DNA of 6,954 nt from CANHEE01 sp043777755 (GCA_043777755.1 JAYWHK010000280.1:1-6954); one strand, 5' to 3'. Positions 1 through 6,720 are shown, counted from the first letter of the stretch. Numbers and translations are program-made. Notes: a model not told the origin generated them from the sequence alone.

Positions 1-64
1 GATATTTTATTTTTATAAAAATTATAAAAATGTTATAAAATTTTAGTGTCTAAAAAATTTATAC

Positions 65-577
65 CTAAAATTTCAAAAACTGGAACATCGAGTATATACC
101 AAAATTTAATATTGCTAAAACTACCCAAGAAATAACAAGTGAAGTTAATCCCCATGACCAAGCATCTGTAACTCCATTTATAGTATATTGAAATGGAAAA
201 AAGTATCTTACATTCCACTCTCCTGTATGTGTAGGAAGATCAACTATTATATGAGATAGATACCCCAGGAAAATTACTATTCCTAACCGAAAGTAATATA
301 CCAAAGGCAGCACTACAAGGAAAAGAAAGAAAAGACTATGAGGTACATCCCATACTAAATCAAGCATAGGTAATTTACCTCGAAATCCAATCCAATCTGA
401 ATTTTTTGGTATCCAATATGGACGATTATTTAAGTAACCAAGTACCAAATAATACGGTATTTGAAAAAAATCAGGTAGCATTGCTGCAAAACCTACGCCT
501 AAAACCTTTTTAGGGCTTGCTGATTTATCGAATTGACCAATTAGACAGCCAATTAAACCATGACTAATTATATCCAT
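65..577 (-). CDS. YdjM/DUF457-like membrane-bound putative metal-dependent hydrolase
   Basis: The 170-residue product is an integral membrane protein. Hydrophobic segments lie near residues 25-48, 79-96, 98-113 and 142-166. It carries spaced polar residues typical of the YdjM/DUF457 family of membrane-bound putative metal-dependent hydrolases: His6 near the N-terminus (MDIISHG), Pro35-Asp36 (MLPDF), Pro79-His80-Ser81 (DVPHS), and His109...Asp113 followed by His117 (SHIIVDLPTHTGEW). Substrate and physiological role are unknown. The open frame extends 13 codons further upstream, but I chose the ATG at 577-575: it opens the conserved MDxxSHG motif and overlaps the stop codon of the preceding gene by one base (TAATG on the minus strand), suggesting translational coupling. 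No Shine-Dalgarno sequence is visible. The family assignment rests on motif recognition and membrane character, so it is moderately sure; the enzymatic label is inherited from the family and not shown here. Confidence 0.72.
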   Translation of the reverse strand: MDIISHGLIGCLIGQFDKSASPKKVLGVGFAAMLPDFFQIPYYLVLGYLNNRPYWIPKNSDWIGFRGKLPMLDLVWDVPHSLFFLFLVVLPLVYYFRLGIVIFLGYLSHIIVDLPTHTGEWNVRYFFPFQYTINGVTDAWSWGLTSLVISWVVLAILNFGIYSMFQFLKF

Positions 578-912
578 TATCTTGCACAAGTTGTACTTCC
601 ATGATAATACCAACACACTTTTTGTACGGTCACCTCCTGTAAGACAATTTTGGCAGTGGCAGTATAGTCAATAGATACTGTACCCTCCCAAAAATTAGAG
701 TAATCGTACGTACCGTATATTGTAATCGTTTGACCATCTTCTTTGACATCTCTTATAGTGACGTTATGTTTAAAGGTCGAGTTCGACCAGTTTTTCACAT
801 CATTGGCTACTATCCTATCAATTTGATTTCTTAATTCTTGATTAATTGTTTGTGAAAAACCATTAAAAGTAAAGGCCATTAATAGTATAAGACCGAGAAC
901 AAATTTTTTCAT
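577..912 (-). CDS. Small secreted protein of unknown function
   Basis: This 111-residue protein starts with a clear signal peptide: Lys2-Lys3, a hydrophobic core at about residues 5-17, and a likely cleavage after Ser20 (NGFS|Q), leaving a mature protein of about 91 residues. No lipobox cysteine is present, so it should be soluble in the periplasm or exported rather than a lipoprotein. The mature part starts with a probable helix (residues 22-43), followed by alternating beta-type segments (about 48-97). It ends in a short tail with two cysteines, Cys100 and Cys109, that could form a disulfide loop. I do not recognise a family. The start ATG at 912-910 is the only one giving a complete signal peptide; an A/T-rich leader without a Shine-Dalgarno sequence precedes it. 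It is the first gene of an operon with the YdjM-like membrane protein, whose start overlaps this stop. Confidence 0.72.
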   Translation of the reverse strand: MKKFVLGLILLMAFTFNGFSQTINQELRNQIDRIVANDVKNWSNSTFKHNVTIRDVKEDGQTITIYGTYDYSNFWEGTVSIDYTATAKIVLQEVTVQKVCWYYHGSTTCAR

Positions 913-1014
913 TTTTTAAAATTTATTTTGTTTGTATTCAAATAATCATAAATTCCTACTTATTCAGTAGTTTATCAATAATTTTAATGAAGATTTTATA
1001 AAAAGTTAATGCCA

Positions 1015-1022
1015 CAAAGATA
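1015..1022 (-). promoter_or_regulatory. Candidate -7 box (TATCTTTG) for the secreted-protein operon
   Basis: Read on the minus strand, TATCTTTG is an exact match to TAnnTTTG, the Bacteroidota housekeeping-sigma -7 element. It would place the transcript start near position 1008 and give a leader of roughly 95 bases before the ATG at 912. I find no convincing TTG/TTTG -33 element at the expected distance upstream, so this is a single-box prediction. Confidence 0.33.
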
Positions 1023-1040
1023 TAATTTGAATAATTTTAC

Positions 1041-1048
1041 TACCTTTG
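1041..1048 (+). promoter_or_regulatory. Candidate -7 box (TACCTTTG) for the XRE regulator gene
   Basis: TACCTTTG matches the Bacteroidota TAnnTTTG -7 element exactly and lies 49 bases before the regulator's ATG at 1098, a plausible leader length. A TTTG at 1026-1029 is too close (11-base gap) to be a normal -33 element, and nothing better is visible. It lies only 18 bases from the divergent minus-strand box, so a repressor bound here could act on both directions. Confidence 0.38.
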
Positions 1049-1097
1049 TTTATCATTTACAATTTATATACTTAAACTATACATTTAATATACAATT

Positions 1098-1526
1098 ATG
1101 AATATAGGAGATAAAATAAGAGGAATTCGCTTGATGAAAGGACTTTCACAAGAAAATGTTGCCGATATGCTCGGTCTTTCGCTGTTAGCTTATGGCGATA
1201 TTGAGCGCAATAAAAAAGATGTGACGGTTAAAAGAATAGAGCAAATTGCTGAAAAATTAGGCGTGTCTTTATCTGACATTTTATCTTATGGAGATGCCGT
1301 TTCTAATTTTTTTGACCAATGCAGTACTACGAGTGTAAATACAGGAGGAAAAAGCAACAATAAAAATACAGAAAATCATTTTGACCAACGAGAAATACAA
1401 CACGAATTAGAAAAGCAAAAATTAAAGACGGAAAAATTAGAAGTGGAAATAGAAAAACTGAAAGCACAAAAGGAAAAGGCAGAAATGGAAGTTAAATATT
1501 GGAAAGAAAAAGTAGGTCAGGCTTAG
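1098..1526 (+). CDS. XRE/Cro-CI family DNA-binding regulator with C-terminal coiled coil
   Basis: The 142-residue protein has a Cro/CI-type helix-turn-helix domain in residues 3-62. GLSQENVADMLGLS (15-28) forms the first two HTH helices, and the following AYGDIERNKKDVTVKRIEQIAEKLGVSL segment is the usual recognition-helix and IxxIAxxLxV signature. A polar, asparagine/serine-rich linker follows (about 66-98). The C-terminus (about 99-138) is an uninterrupted Lys/Glu-rich amphipathic helix with leucine spacing of a coiled coil, probably for dimerisation. No metabolite-binding or peptidase domain is attached. The ATG at 1098 is the first in frame and gives the normal MNIGDKIRxIR start. Target genes are unknown; the divergent secreted-protein operon is the nearest candidate, and autoregulation is plausible, but both are inference. 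No toxin or phage partner is visible next to it. It runs convergent to thrA. Confidence 0.85.
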   Translation: MNIGDKIRGIRLMKGLSQENVADMLGLSLLAYGDIERNKKDVTVKRIEQIAEKLGVSLSDILSYGDAVSNFFDQCSTTSVNTGGKSNNKNTENHFDQREIQHELEKQKLKTEKLEVEIEKLKAQKEKAEMEVKYWKEKVGQA

Positions 1527-1675
1527 AATTAAAAGATAAAGAATTGAAAACCATACATTTAGATTTGCGTTCTGACATTCCAGGCACGTATGAGTCACCA
1601 GCTTCTGTTGCTTATCCGTATTATACCAATGAGTGGCGAGTATGGAGTCAGCCAAAGGAAATAGTGGTGGAATAA
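1523..1675 (+). pseudogene. Start-less coding remnant, possibly an alpha-2-macroglobulin-like C-terminus
   Basis: A 50-codon open stretch ending in TAA at 1673-1675 lies immediately behind the XRE gene, overlapping its stop codon, in the -1 frame relative to it. It has no ATG. The frame is open only from 1496, and its sole alternative start would be a TTG at 1499. The translation looks like real protein: LELKDKELKTIHLDLRSD, then IPGTYESPASVAYPYYTNEW, ending VWSQPKEIVVE. The order 'PGTY..PA..A..YYT.E' recalls the extreme C-terminus of bacterial alpha-2-macroglobulin (YfaS/YfhM-type) proteins, but this is from memory and moderate at best. It may be the 3' scrap of a gene lost by deletion, or a frameshifted tail of the regulator. 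The junction shows no canonical slippery heptamer, so programmed frameshifting is unlikely. Confidence 0.42.
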
Positions 1676-1699
1676 AAAAATCGGGGTCATAAATATTAT

Positions 1700-1927
1700 T
1701 TTCTTAGTGTCCAAAATCTCGTGCTTGCAAACTAAACGCATTTTCGCACACGGATTTTCGCAGATAAAATCAAAAAGTGATTTTATTTACGGATTTTCGC
1801 TGATTTCATAGATGAAAATCAGCGAAAATCCGTGAGTGATGCGAAGCATCATCTGTGTAAATCTGCGTGCAAAATTATGAAACATAAGCAACTTCATCAT
1901 CAGCACGCACTTTCGGACACTAAGAAA
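1700..1927. repeat. MITE-like inverted-repeat element with nested hairpins
   Basis: A non-coding element of about 228 bp is bounded by perfect 13-bp terminal inverted repeats: TTTCTTAGTGTCC at 1700-1712 and its reverse complement at 1915-1927. The similarity continues inward imperfectly to about 1728 and 1901, with CGTGCT in both arms. Inside is an imperfect outer stem (1746-1765 with 1851-1870, 16 of 20 matching). It encloses three hairpins: 1764-1772/1778-1786, 1789-1806/1816-1833 and 1837-1842/1846-1851. If the boundaries are taken as 1701-1926, an ATT flanks each side (1698-1700 and 1927-1929), a possible 3-bp target duplication. There is no transposase or credible ORF inside. The right end lies three bases from the thrA stop codon, so the hairpins may also end transcription of thrA and of the convergent regulator. 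Mobility is inferred from the architecture. Confidence 0.6.
1789..1833. repeat. Perfect 18-bp palindrome arms (large hairpin)
   Basis: The arms ACGGATTTTCGCTGATTT (1789-1806) and its exact complement (1816-1833) surround a 9-base spacer in which CAT and ATG can extend the stem around a bulge. This is the strongest secondary structure in the window and the core of the larger inverted-repeat element. No T-run follows on either strand, so it is not a textbook intrinsic terminator, although it would impede polymerase. Confidence 0.75.
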
Positions 1928-1930
1928 TTT

Positions 1931-4387
1931 CTACAAATAATTGCCAATCGTGATGATTTCCGCAAAAATACCTGCGGCAGTAACTTCTGCGCCTGCACCA
2001 GGACCTCTGACCACCAAGGGTCTATCTTTGTAGCGTTCAGTCGTGAACACAATCATGTTATCGCTTCCGCTAAGAAGGTAAAATGGATGTGCGCTATCTA
2101 CACTTTCCAAACCTAATGAGGCTTTTCCTCCTTCTAATTTTGCAGAAAAACGCAATACCTTGCCTTCTTTTTCAGCATTAAAACGCATTTTTTCAAAATA
2201 ATCGTCATTTTTTTCTAATACTTTGAAAAATTCATCGACGGAAGCCGCTTTTATACAGGCATCTGGTAAAATATTTTCGATGTTGATTTGATTTTCTTCA
2301 ATGGCATAACCTGCTTCTCGTGCCAAAATCATGATTTTGCGTTTGACATCTTTTCCACTCAAATCATCTCTTGGGTCAGGTTCTGTCAAACCCAATTCTT
2401 TTGCTTCCGCAACGATTTGGCTAAAAGTTGTTCCTGCTTTGAAATTATTAAAAATATAAGCCAACGTTCCAGACAAAACACCTTCGATTTTCAAAATTCT
2501 ATCGCCACTGTTGATTAAGTCTTTGAGCGTCGAAATCACGGGAAGACCTGCACCTACGTTGGTTTCGTATTTGAACTGAACATTGCGTTTTGCAGCGATG
2601 TGTTTCAAATTTTGATAACGACCATAAGACGATGAGTTGGCGATTTTGTTCGGCGTAGAAATTGAAATACTTGCATCCAACAAAACTTCATACGTAGAAG
2701 CCACTTGTTCACTTGACGTATTGTCAATAAAAATCGTATTGGAAAGATTCAAAGATTTCATTTTGTCCATAAAACCTTGTAAATCAGAAGTTACGTCTGT
2801 CTTTTCGATTTGACTTCGCCAAGTATCTAATTCAATACCGTCTTCATTGAAAAGCATTTTTCTACTATTTGCCAAACCAACAACTTTTATTTCGAGCGAA
2901 CGCTCATTTTTCAAAAAGATGGATTGACGACGGATTTGTTCCAAAAGCGTACTTCCTATCAAGCCTGTTCCCATGATATACAAGTGCAATTGCTTGGTGT
3001 CTGATAAGAAAAAGGCTTCGTGCAAAGCGTTTAATGCTTTGTTTTCATCTGCTTTTGGCACAACCACCGAAATATTTAATTCTGAAGAACCTTGTGCAAT
3101 GGCGTGGATATTGATACCATTTTTGCCCAAGGCTTGGAACATTCGTCCTGCAATACCTGGACGAAAACGCATATTTTCACCAATAATTGCAATGACAGAA
3201 AGTTCATCTTCTGTTTTGGCAGCGTCTATTTGGGTGTTTTTCATTTCCGTTTCAAACTCTTCGGAAACGGCTTTTACCGCTTTTTTGGCATCGCTCGGAC
3301 TCACCGCAAAAGAAATAGAGTATTCTGACGAACCTTGCGTAATCAAAATAATATTGATGCCAGCCTTGCCCATTGCACTAAACAAACGGGCTGCAATTCC
3401 TGGTACGCCAAACAATCCACCACCTTGCAATGTCAAAAGCGCAATGCCACTGACGGAAGAAATACCTGTAATAATACGTCCATTTGGGTCGCCTTGTTCG
3501 CTCACCAATGTTCCTACAAAATCAGGATTGAAAGTGTTTTTTATATAAAGTGGAATTTTTTTAGCTAAAGCAGGTTGAATCGTAGGCGGATAAATCACTT
3601 TTGCCCCAAAATGTGACATTTCCATTGCTTCGCCATAAGACATGACTGGAACAGTAAATGCTTTTTTGACTCTGCGAGGATCGGCTGTCAAAACACCATC
3701 TACGTCCGTCCAAATCTCAATGACTTCCGCTTGTAATGCTGCGCCAATAATCGCCACGGAATAGTCAGAACCGCCACGACCAAGCGTCGTGGTCAAACCT
3801 CCTTTGGCAGAACCAATAAAACCTGTTGCAATTTGTACTTTATCCGTATTGGCAGCGTAATATTCTTGAATATTTTTATTCGTTTCTACAAAATCAACTT
3901 TTGCAGCACCGAAATTTTTATCCGTTTTGATGATTTTTCTGGCATCTAAAAATGCAGATGGGATTCCTCTTTGCGTCATAGCGTGTGCAATGATGAAAGA
4001 AGAATTGCGTTCGCCAAAACTTAACACATAATCCATAGTACGTGGTGATGCTTCTCTTAAAAGAAAAATTCCATTCAAAAGATTTTCCAAATCTTTATGA
4101 TTTTCTTGGATTCCTTCACGTACGGTGATGCGATTTTTTTCATTTAAAAGATAAAAAATCGCTTCGTCATGTCGTTTAACAAGTGTTTCAAAGGGTTTTT
4201 TGTAATTAATATCGCCTTTTGCAGCCAAAGTTGCCATTTCAATAAGGCTATCTGTAATTTTTGTAAAGGCAGAAAAAACAACAGAAAATTGGTCGCCACG
4301 TTGATGGTATTTTTCCAAAATATCTATTACGCCTGCGATTCGCTCAGGTGTTCCTACTGATGTACCACCGAATTTTAATACTTTCAT
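1931..4387 (-). CDS. thrA: Bifunctional aspartokinase / homoserine dehydrogenase
   Basis: The 818-residue enzyme catalyses the first and third steps of the aspartate pathway in the cytoplasm: ATP-dependent phosphorylation of aspartate, and NAD(P)H reduction of aspartate semialdehyde to homoserine. The aspartokinase domain (about 1-300) opens with KFGGTSVG (5-12) and contains the SFGER block (123-127) and TTLGRGGSDYS (200-210). Two ACT-type regulatory repeats follow, centred on QGSSEYSISF (351-360) and QGSSELNISV (432-441), as in threonine-inhibited enzymes. The homoserine dehydrogenase domain (about 466-818) has the nucleotide loop GTGLIG (473-478), ETNVGAGLPVI (608-618) and EPDPRDDLSGKDVKRK (669-684), whose Asp680 and Lys684 match the family's catalytic pair. 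Length matches E. coli ThrA (820). The ATG at 4387 directly precedes the KFGG motif. No thrB or thrC follows; an inverted-repeat element begins three bases past the stop. I saw no leader peptide or attenuator. ThrA versus MetL type is not settled by sequence alone. Confidence 0.96.
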   Translation of the reverse strand: MKVLKFGGTSVGTPERIAGVIDILEKYHQRGDQFSVVFSAFTKITDSLIEMATLAAKGDINYKKPFETLVKRHDEAIFYLLNEKNRITVREGIQENHKDLENLLNGIFLLREASPRTMDYVLSFGERNSSFIIAHAMTQRGIPSAFLDARKIIKTDKNFGAAKVDFVETNKNIQEYYAANTDKVQIATGFIGSAKGGLTTTLGRGGSDYSVAIIGAALQAEVIEIWTDVDGVLTADPRRVKKAFTVPVMSYGEAMEMSHFGAKVIYPPTIQPALAKKIPLYIKNTFNPDFVGTLVSEQGDPNGRIITGISSVSGIALLTLQGGGLFGVPGIAARLFSAMGKAGINIILITQGSSEYSISFAVSPSDAKKAVKAVSEEFETEMKNTQIDAAKTEDELSVIAIIGENMRFRPGIAGRMFQALGKNGINIHAIAQGSSELNISVVVPKADENKALNALHEAFFLSDTKQLHLYIMGTGLIGSTLLEQIRRQSIFLKNERSLEIKVVGLANSRKMLFNEDGIELDTWRSQIEKTDVTSDLQGFMDKMKSLNLSNTIFIDNTSSEQVASTYEVLLDASISISTPNKIANSSSYGRYQNLKHIAAKRNVQFKYETNVGAGLPVISTLKDLINSGDRILKIEGVLSGTLAYIFNNFKAGTTFSQIVAEAKELGLTEPDPRDDLSGKDVKRKIMILAREAGYAIEENQINIENILPDACIKAASVDEFFKVLEKNDDYFEKMRFNAEKEGKVLRFSAKLEGGKASLGLESVDSAHPFYLLSGSDNMIVFTTERYKDRPLVVRGPGAGAEVTAAGIFAEIITIGNYL

Positions 4388-4470
4388 AAGTCAAAGAGTT
4401 TCAAATAATTATATTTTATTTTTTACGAAAAATAATAATACATAGTTGCGAAAACTGTTCCAAAACTTTT

Positions 4471-4521
4471 AAAAGAAATAAAAAGAAAAAGCCTTGCAAA
4501 GTTTAAGGTCTGCAAGGCTTT
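4471..4521 (-). terminator. Intrinsic terminator behind the fadD-dinB operon
   Basis: A perfect 11-bp inverted repeat, AAAGCCTTGCA (4488-4498) with its complement (4511-4521), encloses a 12-base loop. Read on the minus strand it begins four bases past the DinB stop codon and runs into a T-rich tail (TTTTTC, then TTTTTATTTC), the classic rho-independent layout. It separates the operon from thrA, implying that thrA has its own promoter within about 4388-4470. Confidence 0.9.
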
Positions 4522-4525
4522 GTAT

Positions 4526-5053
4526 TTATTCTGTATATTTTTTTACGGCATTTTCGTGAAACTCAGCATGATAAATCGTAAAATACAACATTTCTCTCAA
4601 TGTTATTTTTCCTAAAAGCGGATGAGGTAGCACCAATTCATCTAAATCTTTTTCTGACATTTTGAGCGTTCCAGCGCACATTATGTCCAAATCGGCTTTT
4701 AATTGCTCCAAACGTTCTTTTTTTGCACTGATTGGCAGTGTTTTAGGTTGAAATCGAGCAGGTGGAACATTCGCAACACTCAAGCGTTCTTGGTATTTGG
4801 CAACCAAACCTTCGTAAGGTTTTGAAATACGATTGGCTGTTCCAAACTTCCATTTTACGATGAATTTTGGCAATTTAAAAACCTTATTTACGGCACTTAC
4901 TGACGAACAAAGATGGTCGAGTTGTTGCATAGCATTCCATTTTCCTTCGGGTGCATAAACTAATTTTTCATCACTCAAACTGTTGATTAAATCAATAAAT
5001 CTTTGATGATTTGCCTTTAAATTCGTGACAATTATGTTTTTTTCTAATTTCAT
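4526..5053 (-). CDS. DinB-fold (DinB_2/YfiT-like) putative metal-dependent protein
   Basis: This 175-residue cytoplasmic protein has the four-helix DinB/YfiT pattern: an N-terminal helix around residues 10-27, WNAMQQLDHLC (39-49) carrying His47, and a C-terminal helix TLREMLYFTIYHAEFHENAV (151-170) carrying His162 and His166. These three histidines match the metal-binding triad of the superfamily, which includes thiol-dependent transferases such as bacillithiol transferase; the actual substrate cannot be read from sequence. Length is normal for the family. The ATG at 5053-5051 overlaps the TGA of the upstream acyl-CoA ligase as ATGA, so the two are almost certainly co-transcribed and translationally coupled. 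That pairing hints at a role near fatty-acid activation or thiol chemistry, but this is inference. An intrinsic terminator follows directly. Confidence 0.83.
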   Translation of the reverse strand: MKLEKNIIVTNLKANHQRFIDLINSLSDEKLVYAPEGKWNAMQQLDHLCSSVSAVNKVFKLPKFIVKWKFGTANRISKPYEGLVAKYQERLSVANVPPARFQPKTLPISAKKERLEQLKADLDIMCAGTLKMSEKDLDELVLPHPLLGKITLREMLYFTIYHAEFHENAVKKYTE

Positions 5054-6720
5054 TTCTTATTTGCTTCGTCTTCATCTCTTAATTGGCGACGAAGAATTTT
5101 CCCAACATTTGTTTTTGGCAATTCTTTTCTAAATTCAACGTATTTAGGCAATTTATAGTTTGTTAAATTATTTTTACAGTGTGCTAATATTTCTTCTTCA
5201 GTAAGGCTGTCATCTTTTTTCACAACAAAAACCTTAGGTAATTCGCCTGATTTTTCATCTTTGACACCAATCGCAGCGACTTCCAAAACTTTTGGCATCA
5301 TCGCAATCACATCTTCGATTTCATTTGGATAGACGTTGAAACCAGATACCAAAATCATGTCTTTTTTTCTATCCACGATTTGGAAATAACCATCAGCGTG
5401 CATCAAGCCCATGTCGCCAGTACAAAGCCAGCCATCTTGGAGTGTTTTGGCAGTTTCTTCAGGTTTTTTGTAGTAACCTTTCATAATTTGAGGTCCTTTG
5501 ACTCGAATTTCGCCAACTTCGCCTTGAGGCATAGGATTTCCAGCTTCGTCTGCAATGTAAAAATCTGTAGAAGGCAAAGGCAAACCAATTGTTCCGATTT
5601 TCCCAGTGCCATCAAAAGGATTGCAAGAAGCGCAAGGCGATGATTCCGTCATTCCAAAACCTTCTGCCAAAGGAGAACCAGTCACCTGTTGCCAACGTTC
5701 AGCAACTGCTCTTTGCACTGCCATTCCGCCGCCAACAGAAACTTTCAAGCTGCTATGATCAAGTGTACGAAACTCGTCATTGTTCAATAAAGCATTAAAA
5801 AGCGTATTTACCGCAGCAAATGTATTGATTTTGTGTGACTTAAATTCTTTGACTACCGAAGGAATATCTCTCGCATTGGTTACTAAAATATTGTGTACAC
5901 CAACGCCCATCAAAGTCAAACAATTGACCGTAAAAGCAAAAATATGGTACAGCGGCAATGCACAAACAGCAACACTTTGACCTTTTTCAAGGTATTGTCC
6001 CATAATGGCTCTATTTTGTAACATATTGGCAACCAAATTTCGGTTGGTAAGCATGGCACCTTTTGAAACGCCCGTTGTTCCACCCGTATATTGCAAAATA
6101 ATCACATCATTTGCGTTGCTTTGAAAAGGTTTTATGCTAAAATTTGCTCCTTCTGCAACTGCTTTTTTAAAACAAACAGTATTTGGAAGATTGTATTTTG
6201 GCACCATCTTTTTGATGTATTTTACAACAGCATTGACGATAATTCCTTTAAAGCCAAGCAATTCTCCAATACTTGTCGTAATGATGGTCTTAATTCCAGT
6301 ATCTGCAATGATTTGTTCTAAATTTGCGGCAAAATTCTCACAAATAACAATTGCCTTTGCATCAGAATCCGCAAATTGATGGCGCATTTCCCTTGGTGTA
6401 TAAAGGGGATTGGTATTTACAACAACTAATCCTGCTCGCAAAGCTCCAAACAAAGCAATTGGGTATTGCAACAAATTGGGCATCATCAAAGCGATTTTGT
6501 CGCCAGGCTCTAAACCACGAGAATGTAAATATGCTCCAAATTGACGAGATTTGACATCTATTTCGCTGAAAGTCAAGGTCTTGTCCATACAACTAAAAGC
6601 TGGTCTTGAAGCAAATTCTTTCAGTGTTTCGTCAATCATTGCGACCAAACTGCTGTATTGGTCAGGATTTATGTTGGCAGGAACGCCTGCGGGATATTTT
6701 GATAACCAAGGTTTTTCCAT
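5050..6720 (-). CDS. fadD: Long-chain fatty-acid--CoA ligase (FadD-like)
   Basis: The 556-residue adenylate-forming enzyme activates long-chain fatty acids with ATP to acyl-AMP and transfers them to CoA, feeding beta-oxidation or lipid synthesis. It closely follows E. coli FadD (561 residues) end to end: WLSKYPAGVPANINPDQYSS at the N-terminus, MMPNLLQYPIALFG (79-92), the phosphate-binding loop YTGGTTGVSKG (211-221), LPLYHIFAF (255-263), GFGMTES (354-360), WLCTGD (431-436), DRKKDMILVSGFNVYPNEIED (450-470), and the C-terminal lysine region NVGKILRR with catalytic-type Lys541. All key motifs are intact and no signal peptide or membrane anchor is present. The ATG at 6720 is the first possible and matches the FadD N-terminus; upstream there is only a weak purine tract (AAGAG). 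It is the first gene of a two-gene operon with the DinB-fold protein. Chain-length preference is not readable from sequence. Confidence 0.95.
   Translation of the reverse strand: MEKPWLSKYPAGVPANINPDQYSSLVAMIDETLKEFASRPAFSCMDKTLTFSEIDVKSRQFGAYLHSRGLEPGDKIALMMPNLLQYPIALFGALRAGLVVVNTNPLYTPREMRHQFADSDAKAIVICENFAANLEQIIADTGIKTIITTSIGELLGFKGIIVNAVVKYIKKMVPKYNLPNTVCFKKAVAEGANFSIKPFQSNANDVIILQYTGGTTGVSKGAMLTNRNLVANMLQNRAIMGQYLEKGQSVAVCALPLYHIFAFTVNCLTLMGVGVHNILVTNARDIPSVVKEFKSHKINTFAAVNTLFNALLNNDEFRTLDHSSLKVSVGGGMAVQRAVAERWQQVTGSPLAEGFGMTESSPCASCNPFDGTGKIGTIGLPLPSTDFYIADEAGNPMPQGEVGEIRVKGPQIMKGYYKKPEETAKTLQDGWLCTGDMGLMHADGYFQIVDRKKDMILVSGFNVYPNEIEDVIAMMPKVLEVAAIGVKDEKSGELPKVFVVKKDDSLTEEEILAHCKNNLTNYKLPKYVEFRKELPKTNVGKILRRQLRDEDEANKK

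Noticed and set aside
43..55. TTAGTGTC followed by T and AAAA, matching 12 of 13 bases of the left terminal repeat at 1704-1716.
   Set aside because: In this orientation an element would extend into the intact membrane-protein gene, and no matching right end is seen. The region is A/T-rich, so chance similarity is likely.
1..64. A/T-rich hairpin-like repeats (TTTTATAA/TTATAAAA) as a terminator of the left operon.
   Set aside because: The DNA is almost pure A/T and self-complementary in many registers; there is no GC-containing stem.
1310..1388. Direct repeat TTTTGACCAA at 1310-1319 and 1379-1388 inside the XRE gene, 69 bases apart.
   Set aside because: It is in frame in the low-complexity linker (FFDQ/HFDQ), only 10 bases long, with no further similarity around the copies.
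1503..1526. Possible programmed -1 frameshift joining the XRE regulator to the downstream remnant.
   Set aside because: The A-rich run lacks a canonical X_XXY_YYZ heptamer in the regulator's frame and no stimulatory hairpin follows at the right distance.
1832..2116. Plus-strand open frame across the element and the 3' end of thrA.
   Set aside because: It is antisense to thrA and spans the inverted-repeat hairpins; composition (His/Cys-rich) is typical of a shadow frame.
2973..3548. A 191-codon plus-strand open frame inside thrA.
   Set aside because: It is fully antisense to the highly conserved ACT and dehydrogenase coding sequence, has no recognisable motif and is explained as a shadow frame.
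4402..4409. ATTATTTG on the minus strand as a -7 promoter box for thrA.
   Set aside because: It departs from TAnnTTTG at the conserved first two bases and lies in a low-complexity A/T stretch, so it cannot be called with confidence.
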